DNA of 64,000 bases from Bacteroidetes Order II. bacterium (GTDB lineage: Bacteria > Bacteroidota > Rhodothermia > Rhodothermales > UBA2364). Location of the stretch: contig JAEUSQ010000025.1 in NCBI GenBank assembly GCA_016788705.1, positions 1 through 64,000 of the forward strand, given 5' to 3'. The stretch's first letter is position 1. The number at the start of each line of letters is the position of its first letter. Made by a program: the position numbers and the translations under genes. Positions 24,529-34,416 of this stretch are shown here, piece after piece. The notes beneath the pieces were generated by a model. It did not search any database and was not told the DNA's origin. It saw only the letters and a program-made list of their open reading frames with translations.

Positions 24529-25230
24529 ATGATAGATTTGGAAAATGTTTCCGCATCCTATGAGTTGCCAACAGGCGGGCGTCGCACGGTATTCGAGCAC
24601 TTGGATTTTCGCGTAGAACCGGGAGAAATGGTGTATTTAATCGGTCCAAGCGGGTGTGGCAAGAGTACCTTGCTCAAGTTGCTTTATATGGAAATAAAAC
24701 CAGACACCGGGCGTGTAATGGTAGATGATTTTTTTTCCAATCAGATAAAAGACCGCGATATTCCTTTTTTGCGGAGGAAATTGGGGGTTGTTTTTCAGGA
24801 TTTTCAATTGCTACCCGACCGAAATGTAGCAGAAAATGTGGCGTTTACCCTATATGCACAAGGACATGGCATACGGGAGGCACGCCGTAAAGCATTAGAA
24901 ACACTGGCCAAAGTTGGTCTTTCGTACAAACGCAAGAATATGCCCCACGAACTGTCGGGCGGGGAGCAACAACGGGTATGTATTGCACGTGCCGTTGTAC
25001 ACGAGCCCCGTATCCTGCTTGCCGATGAACCAACGGGAAATTTGGATCCTGCCGTAGCCACAGGGATTATTGAGCAATTGGTATCCTTGAACCAACAAGG
25101 CATGACCATCGTGATTGCAACCCATAATTATGCACATGTAAAACAATTCCCGGCCCGGACCATCGCCTTTTTTGATGGGAAGCTGCGCGAAATAGATCCT
25201 GAATTAATCGAAAAAATCAGGACACCATAA
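24529..25230 (+). CDS. ftsE: FtsE-like cell-division ABC ATPase
   Basis: A 233-residue ABC ATPase. Walker A is GPSGCGKST (39-47), Q-loop VFQDFQLLPDRNVAENV, signature LSGGEQQR, Walker B ILLADEP, H-loop ATHNYAHV. The FQLLPDR segment and overall length are characteristic of FtsE, which with FtsX activates septal peptidoglycan hydrolases. No ftsX permease follows; the next gene, ten bases away, is a HAD phosphatase. Assignment over other MacB/LolD-type ATPases is likely but not certain. Confidence 0.85.
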   Translation: MIDLENVSASYELPTGGRRTVFEHLDFRVEPGEMVYLIGPSGCGKSTLLKLLYMEIKPDTGRVMVDDFFSNQIKDRDIPFLRRKLGVVFQDFQLLPDRNVAENVAFTLYAQGHGIREARRKALETLAKVGLSYKRKNMPHELSGGEQQRVCIARAVVHEPRILLADEPTGNLDPAVATGIIEQLVSLNQQGMTIVIATHNYAHVKQFPARTIAFFDGKLREIDPELIEKIRTP

Positions 25231-25239
25231 AAGGACATT

Positions 25240-25887
25240 ATGGCCACGAAACTCATTATTTTTGATTTAGATGGAACCCTGGTGGATGCAGTACCTGCTG
25301 TGACAGAGGCTGCTAATCGAGTGCGGGTTCGTAGATCACTGCCAGATATTGATCAGAGGTTTGTCCGCAAAGTGATGGGCAATCCAGAGGGTTATGGTGG
25401 AGAAACGGCCTTTTTAGTGGATCCATCAGCAGGAGGCAAAGAGCGTCGGGATGCTTTGATGCTTTTTGGTCGAAATTTAGACGTGGTTTTCCCCGATTTT
25501 GCCCGACCTTATCCGGGAGTTGAAGAGGGCCTTGCATTTTTCCAGGACAAGGGCATCAAACTGGCCATAGTGGCAAACCGTATTACACTTTTTCTGCATC
25601 AATGGGTAGAGTGGCTCGGATGGGAGTCCTATATACAGTGTATTGTTGGGATAGACATGGTTGCCCATCCTCCCCCGGCACCCGATGTTATTCAGTATGC
25701 CCTTCGCTTTCTCGAAACTTCTCCCGACGAGGCTTGTTTGTTGGCAGATGGGGAGCCGGAACTCAACGCAGGCATTCAGAGTGGTATCCGCACCATCCAG
25801 GCGACATATGGGTATGCTGATCCGTTGCCGCATCTGACGGGTATTTCACGATTTGAAGACCTTTCGGGTCTTGTCTTTCCTTTCTGA
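25240..25887 (+). CDS. HAD-superfamily phosphatase (phosphoglycolate phosphatase-like)
   Basis: A 215-residue cytoplasmic hydrolase. Motif I is IFDLDGTLVDAV at residues 7-18 (nucleophile and acid aspartates), motif II is the AIVANRIT region, and motif III/IV is LLADGEPELNAGIQSG. A helical cap lies at about 20-95. The length and motifs fit the Gph/PGPase subgroup; substrate not determined. It is cotranscribed with ftsE upstream and the lipoprotein gene downstream (11-bp gap). Confidence 0.83.
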   Translation: MATKLIIFDLDGTLVDAVPAVTEAANRVRVRRSLPDIDQRFVRKVMGNPEGYGGETAFLVDPSAGGKERRDALMLFGRNLDVVFPDFARPYPGVEEGLAFFQDKGIKLAIVANRITLFLHQWVEWLGWESYIQCIVGIDMVAHPPPAPDVIQYALRFLETSPDEACLLADGEPELNAGIQSGIRTIQATYGYADPLPHLTGISRFEDLSGLVFPF

Positions 25888-25898
25888 ACCTTTTTTGA

Positions 25899-26963
25899 AT
25901 GATGAAGCGTCTTTATATATTTTTTGTCTTCATGGGATTGATGACCGTTCAAAGCGGGTGTGCTTATAAAAGCACAAGCTATATGACATATACATCGGAA
26001 TTTCGACGTTCTGAAACCCCACCTACAACAGATTATAAAAACGGGCAACATTGGGCTGCATTACCAGACCGTGAGGACCGTGCCGATGGATATCCAGCAA
26101 ATACGCGATTTCCTGAACGACAATCGGGTAGTAAGGTAGATGTCTTTTTTGTCCATCCAACCATATACACCAAAAATCCGGGCGCTCCCTACCGTTGGAA
26201 TGCCGATGTGGGCGATCAAGAATTAAACAGAGAAGTGGACGATTCGACGATAAAGTTTCAGGCTTCGGCATTAAATGCTGCTGGAAGGGTATTTGCTCCC
26301 CGCTATCGTCAAGCGCACATTGCTGCATTTGGGACGGCAAATCCTGTTGCAGGTGAAGCCGCACTTGATGTGGCATATGCCGACGTCAAGGCCTCTTTCC
26401 AGTATTATATTGCGTATCTGAATCATGGACGCCCCTTTATACTGGCTTCGCACAGTCAGGGGACCCAGCATATGATTCGGTTAATAAAAGAATTGGTGGA
26501 TGGCCAATCGCTCCAAAAACAATTGGTTGTAGCCTATCTGGTGGGGATGCCCGTTGAAAAGACAGCCTTTAATAATCTCCGTCCGTGCGGGTACTCCGAG
26601 GAAATAGGATGTGTGGTTTCATGGCGGACGTATGCGAAAGGTTTTTATCCCAAAACATACAAACCACAACCAGAAATGTTGTGTACAAATCCCCTATCTT
26701 GGACTTCAGACGAACAATACACGCCTCATACGATGAATAAGGGAGGGCTTCTACAAAATTTTGACCAACTGATTTCCGGAGTGAGCGATGCGCAATGTGA
26801 AGCGGGCTTTTTGCGTACAACCCTGCGGTTAAATCCGGCAACAAAATGGTTTTTAAGGAAATTGAAAAATTATCACGTAGCCGATTATAATTTATATTAT
26901 GAGTCCATTCGTGAAAATGCGGTGGTTCGTGCAGGGAAATTTACTTTACAGGCAGGGCGATAA
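25899..26963 (+). CDS. DUF3089 alpha/beta-hydrolase lipoprotein
   Basis: A 354-residue protein with a lipoprotein signal (lipobox QSGC, cysteine 21). It has the DUF3089 layout: VDVFFVHPTIYT near residue 80, a beta-strand/nucleophile elbow ASHSQGT (about 186-192) and the CxxNPLSW element. The fold is a lipase-like alpha/beta hydrolase anchored in the envelope. The substrate is unknown. It ends only three bases from the convergent M32 peptidase gene. Confidence 0.87.
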   Translation: MMKRLYIFFVFMGLMTVQSGCAYKSTSYMTYTSEFRRSETPPTTDYKNGQHWAALPDREDRADGYPANTRFPERQSGSKVDVFFVHPTIYTKNPGAPYRWNADVGDQELNREVDDSTIKFQASALNAAGRVFAPRYRQAHIAAFGTANPVAGEAALDVAYADVKASFQYYIAYLNHGRPFILASHSQGTQHMIRLIKELVDGQSLQKQLVVAYLVGMPVEKTAFNNLRPCGYSEEIGCVVSWRTYAKGFYPKTYKPQPEMLCTNPLSWTSDEQYTPHTMNKGGLLQNFDQLISGVSDAQCEAGFLRTTLRLNPATKWFLRKLKNYHVADYNLYYESIRENAVVRAGKFTLQAGR

Positions 26964-26966
26964 GCT

Positions 26967-28469
26967 TCATAATTCATATATTTCACCATACTTTTTCTTG
27001 ATGTATTGGATCCACGGCGCAGTGGTTAACCCTGATCCAGTAATGTCATGAACCAGCATTGTTGCAGATTTAGCTCTTCCATACTGATGAATATGGGTAC
27101 GTAGCCAGCTTCTTAAAGGGTCAAAATCACCTTTTTGTATCTGATTATCCAGATCACCTAGTGCGGTGGCTGCCTGCTCATAAAATTGTGCAGCATACAG
27201 AGTACCTAAGGTATAAGTGGGGAAATATCCAAAAGCGCCCAGAGACCAATGAATGTCTTGCAAAACCCCTTCGGTTTCATTTTGTGGCGTTACCCCCAGA
27301 TAAGACTGCATTTTTACCCGCCAAATCTCTGGTAAATCCCGCACTTCTAATCGGCCCTCTATAAGGTCTGCTTCTAACTCAAATCGTAGCAATACATGTA
27401 GCGGGTAAGTCACCTCATCAGCCTCAACCCGAATAAGGGAAGGCGCAACGCGGTTGATTGCGCGGTAGAAATCCTGAAGGGTAATCTCAGACAACGATTC
27501 GGGGAAATACGATTGAAGAATTGGGAGCATAGCAGTCCAAAAGGGGAGACTACGACCAATGTGGTTTTCCCAAAGGCGCGATTGCGACTCATGTATGCCG
27601 AGCGAAGTACCCTCAGCGACCAAAGTCCGGCGCCACTTAGTATCCACTTGTTGTTCATAAAGGGCATGTCCAAACTCATGTAAAGTACTGAAGATGCCCG
27701 AAATCAGGTTGTTTTCGAGAATCCTGGTTGTGATGCGGACATCAGAGATATCAAAAGTGGTTGAAAAAGGGTGTGTGGACAAGTCTTGACGGCCTCGGCT
27801 GAAATCATATCCTACGGTTTTGAGTGCGTGCATCCCAAAATCCCATTGTTTAGCTGAGTCAAATTTTTGGTATAAAAATGCGTCTGTTGGTTGTGCAGCA
27901 GCGGTCATTTGCTGAACCAGTGGAATCAGTTCCTGTCGCAAGTCCTCGAAAAGGGTTTTAACTTGCAGGGTGGTCATACCCGGTTCAAACTCATCTAGGA
28001 GCGCATCGTAAGGATGCTCCGAATAGCCCAAAATAGCAGCTTCCTGTCGGGCAAAATCAACCAATCGAGAAAGGTCAGACTCAAAGCGGCTAAAGTCTTG
28101 ATGGATTCTCGCCTGTTTCCAACTTTCCTTTGCATATCCGATGGCTTTGCTTTTTTGGAAAACCAATTCTGAAGGCAATTTCCGTGCACGGTCAATATCC
28201 CGTTTCCAAGTAGTCAGCAAGAGATGATGATCGGAATGGGGGTTGGATGGATATTCGGACTGAAGGGCTTCGTCGAGTAAAAGGGCGGCTTCGTCGGAAG
28301 TTAGGAGGGAATGAGCGAGTTTTCTAAGGGTGGCCACCTGGTGTGTGCGAACTTCACTAGCGTTTTCCGGCATGTAGGTTTCCTGATCCCATTCTAAGAC
28401 GGCGGCTGCGCTTTTTAGATCGGCAACTTCGGCGATCTGCTCCTTGAGGCGAAAAAAAGATGGATTCAT
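26967..28469 (-). CDS. M32-family thermostable carboxypeptidase
   Basis: A 500-residue cytoplasmic zinc carboxypeptidase (carboxypeptidase Taq/Pfu family). The metal site is STLHEFGHALYEQQ (HEXXH about 262-266), with the third ligand in the downstream helix GIHESQSRLWENHIGR. LHVLLRFELEADLIEG and LGAFGYFPTYTLGTLYAAQ are family-specific. The start at 28469 (MNPSFFRLKEQIAEVADLKS) is the expected N-terminus. It releases C-terminal amino acids, except proline-linked ones. It is convergent with the DUF3089 gene. Confidence 0.95.
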   Translation of the reverse strand: MNPSFFRLKEQIAEVADLKSAAAVLEWDQETYMPENASEVRTHQVATLRKLAHSLLTSDEAALLLDEALQSEYPSNPHSDHHLLLTTWKRDIDRARKLPSELVFQKSKAIGYAKESWKQARIHQDFSRFESDLSRLVDFARQEAAILGYSEHPYDALLDEFEPGMTTLQVKTLFEDLRQELIPLVQQMTAAAQPTDAFLYQKFDSAKQWDFGMHALKTVGYDFSRGRQDLSTHPFSTTFDISDVRITTRILENNLISGIFSTLHEFGHALYEQQVDTKWRRTLVAEGTSLGIHESQSRLWENHIGRSLPFWTAMLPILQSYFPESLSEITLQDFYRAINRVAPSLIRVEADEVTYPLHVLLRFELEADLIEGRLEVRDLPEIWRVKMQSYLGVTPQNETEGVLQDIHWSLGAFGYFPTYTLGTLYAAQFYEQAATALGDLDNQIQKGDFDPLRSWLRTHIHQYGRAKSATMLVHDITGSGLTTAPWIQYIKKKYGEIYEL

Positions 28470-28600
28470 TGAAAAAGATGCAGATTAAGGGATTTTGTTG
28501 ACTGAAAAATAAACTGTACAGAGGGTTTCCCCAAATGGAAAGCACATTCTTTTTAAAAATGGTCTGCTTTTTGATGTAAGAATTTTAAAAGTTATTCACC

Positions 28601-29584
28601 ATGAATCGTTACGGATATTTCATTCTGTTGTTGATGTCAACGAGCACCGCGTCATCGTTTGCCTTCGATGGGTCCGATTCCCTTGGTAGTGTCCGCCGTT
28701 GGCGGGTCACCGCGACCTTAATGCCCGTTAAAACGGTAGAAGCTCGGCAAGAACATGCAGTAAGGGAGGGGGAAACATTGCTCATGTTCGCGGAGGTGCA
28801 GTCGGGAATACCTAAAGTCTATGCCGAACAGCCAGAAAAAAAAAGGCCAATCATGGTTGTAAGGGACACGAAAACAGAAAGCCCTATTGAACCAAAAGCA
28901 ACCCTTAGACGGAACTGGCGATCTGGTATAGAGGGCAATTCCTACGAGAGAACCGCTTCTCCCCCTAGGTATAGTGGGACAGAAAGGGAAGGAAACGGGG
29001 AAGCCCGTATAGGTGATCTTTTACAAGACAAACAAACATCGGTCACTTCGGATCCCGATGGGCTTGTAGCCTTTGCTTGGGAAGAAGAAAACCGCTTGCC
29101 GATAGATAAGCCGTTAGGGAATCCGCGATTAGAAGTGAATAAACAAAAACGCATTCTCTATATTTACGATGGCGATAAGTTGATAAGGCGTTACAAGGTT
29201 AGCTTAGGCCGAAGTCCAGAACTGCCCAAACGGCAATTTAAAGACGGACTCACCCCTGAAGGACAATACCTGATTACCAGTAAATCCACCAAAAGTAAGT
29301 ACCATAAAAACCTTGCAATTGGTTATCCCAATTTATTGGATGCCAAGTGGGGGCTTGAAAATGGCCTGATTACCCAAAAGGAATTTCAGCGGATCAAAAT
29401 GGCCTTGGAAATCGGGGAGACGCCTACCGCAACTACCAAACTGGGTGGATCTATCTTTATTCACGGGGAGGGGCGTACAAATGGAGATTGGACGGAAGGG
29501 TGTATTGCTCTTAAAAATGAGGAAGTTGATGAACTTTTTAGCATCATTCCTCTTGGGACGCCCATCCAATTGTACTGGAAATAA
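28601..29584 (+). CDS. L,D-transpeptidase (YkuD domain)
   Basis: A 327-residue exported enzyme. It has a signal peptide (about 1-23), a poorly conserved charged linker (about 25-180) and a C-terminal YkuD domain: LEVNKQKRILYIYDGDKLIRRY, the TPEGQYLI and NLAIGYPN elements, and the active site IHGEGRTNGDWTEGC with nucleophile C301, ending GTPIQLYW. It makes or edits 3-3 peptidoglycan crosslinks or links proteins to the wall. It is followed by a lambda-R-like muramidase gene, so the pair may remodel peptidoglycan. Its mature N-terminus and the muramidase C-terminus both contain an RRWRV motif. Confidence 0.9.
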   Translation: MNRYGYFILLLMSTSTASSFAFDGSDSLGSVRRWRVTATLMPVKTVEARQEHAVREGETLLMFAEVQSGIPKVYAEQPEKKRPIMVVRDTKTESPIEPKATLRRNWRSGIEGNSYERTASPPRYSGTEREGNGEARIGDLLQDKQTSVTSDPDGLVAFAWEEENRLPIDKPLGNPRLEVNKQKRILYIYDGDKLIRRYKVSLGRSPELPKRQFKDGLTPEGQYLITSKSTKSKYHKNLAIGYPNLLDAKWGLENGLITQKEFQRIKMALEIGETPTATTKLGGSIFIHGEGRTNGDWTEGCIALKNEEVDELFSIIPLGTPIQLYWK

Positions 29585-29679
29585 TTGATGATGTCTTTAA
29601 GCCTTTTGGGGTTGATAAGACTCTATTAATCGGTTTATGGCGGTAATCTGCCACCGCCCGGCAATAATCCAAAAACAAA

Positions 29680-30861
29680 ATGATTAAATTGAATCACTAT
29701 CTTTTTTCTTTTCTCTTGGTACTGACACCTCTTTGGGCCATCGCACAAGAGGGGACGCAGGAAGCACCGGGATGGCGGTCACAATATCGGACCAAGGCAC
29801 GCTTGGGAATGCAAACACCTGTTTTAGAACATATGCCAGTTACGGAAAAAAAATCGTTCGCATCCGAAACGCCAAGCCAGGATCCTAATGATCCGCGAGT
29901 GCCAAGAAATAGTGCCAATCCGGATGCTCACCGTAGGGCTTCATCATCGCCAAGTCATCCTGCATCCGCACCAGCAGAAAGTCGGTTTGCCGTTCAATTA
30001 TCCACTCCCGTTGGTGAAGTGAACGAACAGCGCCAGTTATTAGAGGTAGATACGGATGCGCCTCCAGCGCACAGCAGCCCTGCGATCTCAGGTGCCACTG
30101 GCGAAGCGGGTAAGTGGACAGAAATCTCGGCCACTGGCGAACATAAAACCGTTTCTATGGCGAGAAAGGCTTATGAGGATGCAAGAGTACGGGCATTTCT
30201 GGATGTTATTGCACGAGGTGAAGTTGGTGATATGGGCTACGACGAAGAATCATATAAAGTTTTACATACGTTTAAGCGGATCAAGAACTTCACACGAATG
30301 CACCCAGGCATTAAGGTAAAGGGAAGTACTGCCGCAGGCCGTTATCAGTTTTTAAGGAAAACATTTAATCCGATGGTCTATCGGTACCCCAGCGCCAACC
30401 TGACTTTTGAGCCAGAAGGGCAAGATATGGCGACCATCTTGTTATTACATGAACGCGGCGTTTTGTCCTATATTGGGCGGGATGATGTACATGGAGCCAT
30501 TCGGAAAGCGGCGCCAACTTGGGCCAGTTTACCTTATTATGATGGTTGGGGTAATGTAAGTTATTATCGCGGAAATGGACATAACCGGAATACGATGACC
30601 ATGAACCAAGCAATAGACCATTACAACGAACGTCGTCAGTTTTGGCAGTTTAATGGTGAAAAATGGGAGCCTGTCGAAGTGGCAAGTCCGTTGGTGGTGC
30701 ATATGGCCTTGGCTGTTGCCGGGGAACAAAAATCTCCGTCAAGTTTCCAAAGTCGGTTGATTTCCGAGCCGCAAACCATTACCTTGCCTCACCCGCAACC
30801 AGAGGTATCTCCTACACCGACTTCGACATCTGGTGCCCGACGTTGGCGCGTTAGTCAATAA
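29680..30861 (+). CDS. exported lysozyme-like muramidase (GH104, lambda R type)
   Basis: A 393-residue protein with a signal peptide ending AIAQ, a proline/serine-rich linker (about 25-155), a lysozyme domain (about 165-325) and a low-complexity tail. The domain is like lambda endolysin R: VRAFLDVIARGEVG (catalytic glutamate), STAAGRYQFL, LLLHERGVLSYI, and the PTWASLPYYDGWG end. Such enzymes cut glycan strands as lytic transglycosylases. A phage origin is possible in principle, but the signal peptide, the long linkers and the L,D-transpeptidase neighbour point to a resident wall-remodelling enzyme. Confidence 0.8.
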   Translation: MIKLNHYLFSFLLVLTPLWAIAQEGTQEAPGWRSQYRTKARLGMQTPVLEHMPVTEKKSFASETPSQDPNDPRVPRNSANPDAHRRASSSPSHPASAPAESRFAVQLSTPVGEVNEQRQLLEVDTDAPPAHSSPAISGATGEAGKWTEISATGEHKTVSMARKAYEDARVRAFLDVIARGEVGDMGYDEESYKVLHTFKRIKNFTRMHPGIKVKGSTAAGRYQFLRKTFNPMVYRYPSANLTFEPEGQDMATILLLHERGVLSYIGRDDVHGAIRKAAPTWASLPYYDGWGNVSYYRGNGHNRNTMTMNQAIDHYNERRQFWQFNGEKWEPVEVASPLVVHMALAVAGEQKSPSSFQSRLISEPQTITLPHPQPEVSPTPTSTSGARRWRVSQ

Positions 30862-30900
30862 TCTCTGTGTAGGCAGCCTATTTTTATTTTAAGGCTTTAT

Positions 30901-31734
30901 ATGCACAGACAAGATTATTTTCACGGACATAAAAATCGCATTTTTGAGCAGTCTTGGCATCCTGATTCAGGTAAGGCGAAGGCTGCTTTACTTTTGGTTC
31001 ATGGCCTTGCCGAGCATTCCGGGCGCTACGTCCCCTTTGCACGAGACTTGTGTACACAACAAATAGAAGTATTTGCCTACGATCAACTTGGGCATGGTAA
31101 ATCTGAAGGATTAAGGGCCTATGTGGATCGTTTTGATGATTATGTGGACGATCTGGATTTGGTTGTGAAACGGGTTCAGGCGCGAATTGGTACACGCCCA
31201 CTATTTATTATGGGCCATAGCCTTGGTGGGGCTGTGGTGATGAAATATCTATTGGATCATCCCACAGATCAGGTAAGAGGTTGGATTTTTAGCAGTGCAG
31301 GAACCAAAGTACACCCCAGTGTTTCACCAGTCTTGCAAAAACTGGCGCCTTTGATCGGGTTCCTTTTCCCAAAATTAGCGACTTCGCCTCTTCAGGCTGC
31401 CCATCTTTCGCGAGACGAACAAGTGGTTCAAGCCTATGTAAATGATCCACTTAACTACATTGGTGGGATAAGAGCAAGAACCGGAGCGGAAATCCTGAAG
31501 GCGGCGCAAATCTTTTCACAACGTTTCTCCGAGATACAGGCTCCCGTTTTGTTGTTTCATGGCACGGCAGACCAACTCACGGATCCGGGAGGCAGTCAAA
31601 TGGCTTATGAGACCATCTCTTCAAAAGACAAACGCCTCTACCTTTGGGAAGGGCTTTTCCACGAAACATTGAATGAGCCAGAACGGGCAGATGTCATCGA
31701 AAAAGTGGTAGAGTGGGTACTGGAACGTTGTTAA
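30901..31734 (+). CDS. monoacylglycerol lipase-like alpha/beta hydrolase
   Basis: A 277-residue cytoplasmic hydrolase of the lysophospholipase/monoglyceride lipase group (Hydrolase_4). Oxyanion motif LLVHGLAEHSGRY (about 31-43), YDQLGHGKSEG, nucleophile elbow MGHSLGG with S107, then the acid in HGTADQLTDP and the histidine in GLFHETLNEP. It has no signal peptide. It releases fatty acid from monoacylglycerol or lysophospholipid. It converges on the RluA-type gene with a gap of 22 bp and no terminator in between. Confidence 0.9.
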   Translation: MHRQDYFHGHKNRIFEQSWHPDSGKAKAALLLVHGLAEHSGRYVPFARDLCTQQIEVFAYDQLGHGKSEGLRAYVDRFDDYVDDLDLVVKRVQARIGTRPLFIMGHSLGGAVVMKYLLDHPTDQVRGWIFSSAGTKVHPSVSPVLQKLAPLIGFLFPKLATSPLQAAHLSRDEQVVQAYVNDPLNYIGGIRARTGAEILKAAQIFSQRFSEIQAPVLLFHGTADQLTDPGGSQMAYETISSKDKRLYLWEGLFHETLNEPERADVIEKVVEWVLERC

Positions 31735-31756
31735 GGATAAACAATAGGTTGTAGCG

Positions 31757-32419
31757 CTATTCGTATAGTGCTAGACCCCATATTTGCGGCACGGGAGCCA
31801 TAATAGAGAGGAGTTGATCTTGGGTAGGATGTTTAAAGGTCATTACCCGGCAATGGAGTGCGATGCTACGATCGGGCAAAGTGGTTTTTGCACCGTATTT
31901 CAGGTCTCCACGTATAGGCATGTTACGTGCAGAAAATTGTACACGGATTTGGTGGGGCCTTCCAGTCTCCAATGCTACTTCTACCAAAGAATCTTTGCTA
32001 AATACCTTGAGAGATCTCCACGAAAGACGGGCTAACTGTGCCCGTGCCTGCGAGCCATCTACCAACCGGACAAATGAATCTTCCTTCAATAGGTAGTCTT
32101 CGCACGTGCCATTTCCAGACACTTTGCCTTCTACCATTATCCAATATGTTTTTTGAATGGTACGGCTTCGGATTTGCTCGGATAATCGAGAGGCTGCTTT
32201 GGAAGTCCTGGCAAGCACCATTACGCCGGAAGCAGGACGGTCTAAGCGATGGACAAGCCCCAAGAATACGGCACCGGGTTTGGTGTACTTCTCCTTAAGG
32301 TATTGTTTGCAAATCGTCAGCACATCGAGGTCGCCTGTAGCGTCTTCTTGCGCCAAGAGTCCTGCTGGCTTATTGATAACCAACAGATGGTTGTCTTCGT
32401 AAAGTACGTCTGGCATCAT
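31757..32419 (-). CDS. RluA-family RNA pseudouridine synthase
   Basis: About 221 residues. RluA domain: [13 protein letters not shown], the catalytic [16 protein letters not shown] (aspartate in RLD) and the [11 protein letters not shown] and RIALH-like SIALHCRVM elements. No S4 domain. The long frame extends to 32575, but that part overlaps the upstream ferredoxin gene; the ATGATG at 32419 overlaps its stop, implying translational coupling. Target uridine (rRNA or tRNA) is not evident. Confidence 0.9.
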   Translation of the reverse strand: MMPDVLYEDNHLLVINKPAGLLAQEDATGDLDVLTICKQYLKEKYTKPGAVFLGLVHRLDRPASGVMVLARTSKAASRLSEQIRSRTIQKTYWIMVEGKVSGNGTCEDYLLKEDSFVRLVDGSQARAQLARLSWRSLKVFSKDSLVEVALETGRPHQIRVQFSARNMPIRGDLKYGAKTTLPDRSIALHCRVMTFKHPTQDQLLSIMAPVPQIWGLALYE

Positions 32420-32775
32420 AATGGTTTTTCCAAAATTAGGTATTCTTGCACAATTTGGCCGCTTATAAGATGTTCTTGAATGATGCGTTCTAATACTTGA
32501 GGCGTGCAAGAGTGGTACCATGTACCCTCTGGATACACCACCGCTACCGGGCCTTGCAGACAGATGCGCAAACAATTCGCTTTGGTACGGAAAATTCCAC
32601 CCGATTTAGTAAGGTTCAACTCATCCAACCGTTTTTTAAGGTAATTCCAAGATGCACGTCCTTCTTCTTCGGTGGCACATTTGCACTTTGTTGGAGTAGC
32701 ACATAAAAAAATATGACGTTTTATTTGGTGGATTTCGAGGGCCTGAGCGGCTTTTTGGGTTTTTTCCAGCAGCAT
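32416..32775 (-). CDS. small thioredoxin-like 2Fe-2S ferredoxin
   Basis: A 119-residue protein of the (2Fe-2S) ferredoxin-like family. The four likely cluster cysteines are in [14 protein letters not shown] (first pair region) and NCLRIC (C-x3-C), followed by the characteristic [14 protein letters not shown] and EHLISGQIV segments. Start at ATG 32775 removes a N-terminal stretch that reads into the divergent promoter region. Its stop overlaps the start of the RluA gene. Role unknown; possibly an electron carrier or cluster-binding partner. Confidence 0.85.
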   Translation of the reverse strand: MLLEKTQKAAQALEIHQIKRHIFLCATPTKCKCATEEEGRASWNYLKKRLDELNLTKSGGIFRTKANCLRICLQGPVAVVYPEGTWYHSCTPQVLERIIQEHLISGQIVQEYLILEKPL

Positions 32776-32844
32776 ATTCAACAATTTTGGGGATGATGGC
32801 CTTATTTTAGACAAGCCAATGTACCGTAAAAAAGATCTTTTATC

Positions 32845-34413
32845 ATGCAATTTAATAAAGTATCGGCTGCGCCTACCAATCCACATGCAGAGCGCCCCTC
32901 AAAAAAGTTTGATATAGCAGACCTTTTCGCAGGTCCAATGGCAGAAGCATCAAGTGGTGAATCCGTTATTGTAATGGATGAAAAGCTTCGTCAAGCATAT
33001 TTTTGGATAGTAAATAACGCCATTATTAGTCCATTCTATGACATATCCTATCAGGATGGGCCTTCCGCTTTGTTTGTTTTTGGGGATGCAAAACATACCC
33101 TGATGTTACCTTCTGGACAAAGTTATTCCAGTTTTGTCTTGATCCCATTACTCAACCTAATGGTGCGGCGAAGATGCCTTTTTGTCGGAGGTCCCGGGAG
33201 GGGGAAGACCGCAAGTGCCATCCTTATGGCTGTTTTGGCTGGCTATTCCATCAAAGAAATTCGCAGGGGCATTCAACACGGCCAGCCAGAAATGACGGTA
33301 ACCGACTTGTTGGGCAATCCGCTTCCCAAAGATTTGGTGAATGCAGAAAATATGGATGATATTCGTATTGCTTGGCGGAAGTGGTTGGGGATGCGTGTGA
33401 AAATAGTGGATGAGTATAACCGAATTCCCACCCGCACGCAATCGGCATTGCTCACGTTAATGGGCGATAACTATGCCGAAGTTTTGGATCAGATCTACGA
33501 ATGTCCAGAAGCTGCTTGGTATCTTACGGCCAATGATGATGGGGGTGGGGGGACCTATCAGGTGATTGAGGCGCTCCGAGACCGAATAGATGTGGTGGTG
33601 AAGGCCCTACATTTTCCATCGCGGTTCATTGGAGACCTGATGAACCGTATCGAATCTGGCATTCGTCCGGAAGAAATTGTCCCCCAAGAAATCATTTTCA
33701 CGGCTGAAGAATTAGACCGTGCGTACACCCAAATAATAGCCGTGCAGGTCCCTTATTCGGTGCAACGTCGTTTGGAGTTTTTTACAAGCCAGTTCGAGTT
33801 TATGGAACGGGCCGCCGAACAATTTGAGTATAAAACCAAAGACACCCTAAAACTGTCGTCCATTGATTTTTTGCAAGTGGCGAATGCGGCAACAGGTACC
33901 GATAAGAGCAAGGACATTGGCTTGCAAACCAAAAATGGCTTATCGGTTAGGGCCATTATGACGGCGATTATATACATTAAAGCCATCGCCTTTTTTAGGG
34001 GCAATACCGAAGCGGATCTGGAAGATGTACGTCAGGTTCTACCATTCGTTTTGCACGATAAATTGGTTCCGAATTTAGATGCCCAGTTTTTTGAGCAGGA
34101 AAATAACAGTATTTATCGTGTGGATCGGATTGGGTGGATACGGAAAATGTTTGACCTTTCTTGTGGAGAATACGACCGATTAGACTTGGACCGACAAGAT
34201 CCGGTTGCTGATTTGTCTAAGGAATTTGATTTGGGAATTGAGGGCTTAACCGAAAAAGAGGTAAAAGCCCGCCTCGCAAAAATAGAAGGATTATTGGCCG
34301 AATGGAGCAGAGGACGGAAGTTGTATGGCAATCTTTATGACGACTTGATAAAACTAAAATATTTACATCAGCGCTATACCAACTACTTAAGGTGGCTACG
34401 ATGGAAATCCTGA
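32845..34413 (+). CDS. MoxR-like AAA ATPase
   Basis: A 522-residue AAA+ ATPase. Walker A is [12 protein letters not shown] (about 113-124), Walker B is [11 protein letters not shown] (about 191-201), then the sensor-type [19 protein letters not shown] (arginine finger region). The length and inserted helical C-terminal extension place it in the MoxR group, chaperones that assemble or activate metal-containing or large complexes. It has an acidic/neutral extended C-terminus. Unlike typical MoxR loci there is no VWA gene next to it; the neighbours are a divergent 2Fe-2S ferredoxin and a convergent lipase. Confidence 0.85.
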   Translation: MQFNKVSAAPTNPHAERPSKKFDIADLFAGPMAEASSGESVIVMDEKLRQAYFWIVNNAIISPFYDISYQDGPSALFVFGDAKHTLMLPSGQSYSSFVLIPLLNLMVRRRCLFVGGPGRGKTASAILMAVLAGYSIKEIRRGIQHGQPEMTVTDLLGNPLPKDLVNAENMDDIRIAWRKWLGMRVKIVDEYNRIPTRTQSALLTLMGDNYAEVLDQIYECPEAAWYLTANDDGGGGTYQVIEALRDRIDVVVKALHFPSRFIGDLMNRIESGIRPEEIVPQEIIFTAEELDRAYTQIIAVQVPYSVQRRLEFFTSQFEFMERAAEQFEYKTKDTLKLSSIDFLQVANAATGTDKSKDIGLQTKNGLSVRAIMTAIIYIKAIAFFRGNTEADLEDVRQVLPFVLHDKLVPNLDAQFFEQENNSIYRVDRIGWIRKMFDLSCGEYDRLDLDRQDPVADLSKEFDLGIEGLTEKEVKARLAKIEGLLAEWSRGRKLYGNLYDDLIKLKYLHQRYTNYLRWLRWKS

Positions 34414-34416
34414 TAT

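Noticed and set aside
31753-31774. Hairpin TAGCGCTAT/ATAGTGCTA at the MGL and RluA convergent ends
   Set aside because: Imperfect stem partly inside the RluA coding end, with no T-run; not convincing as a terminator.
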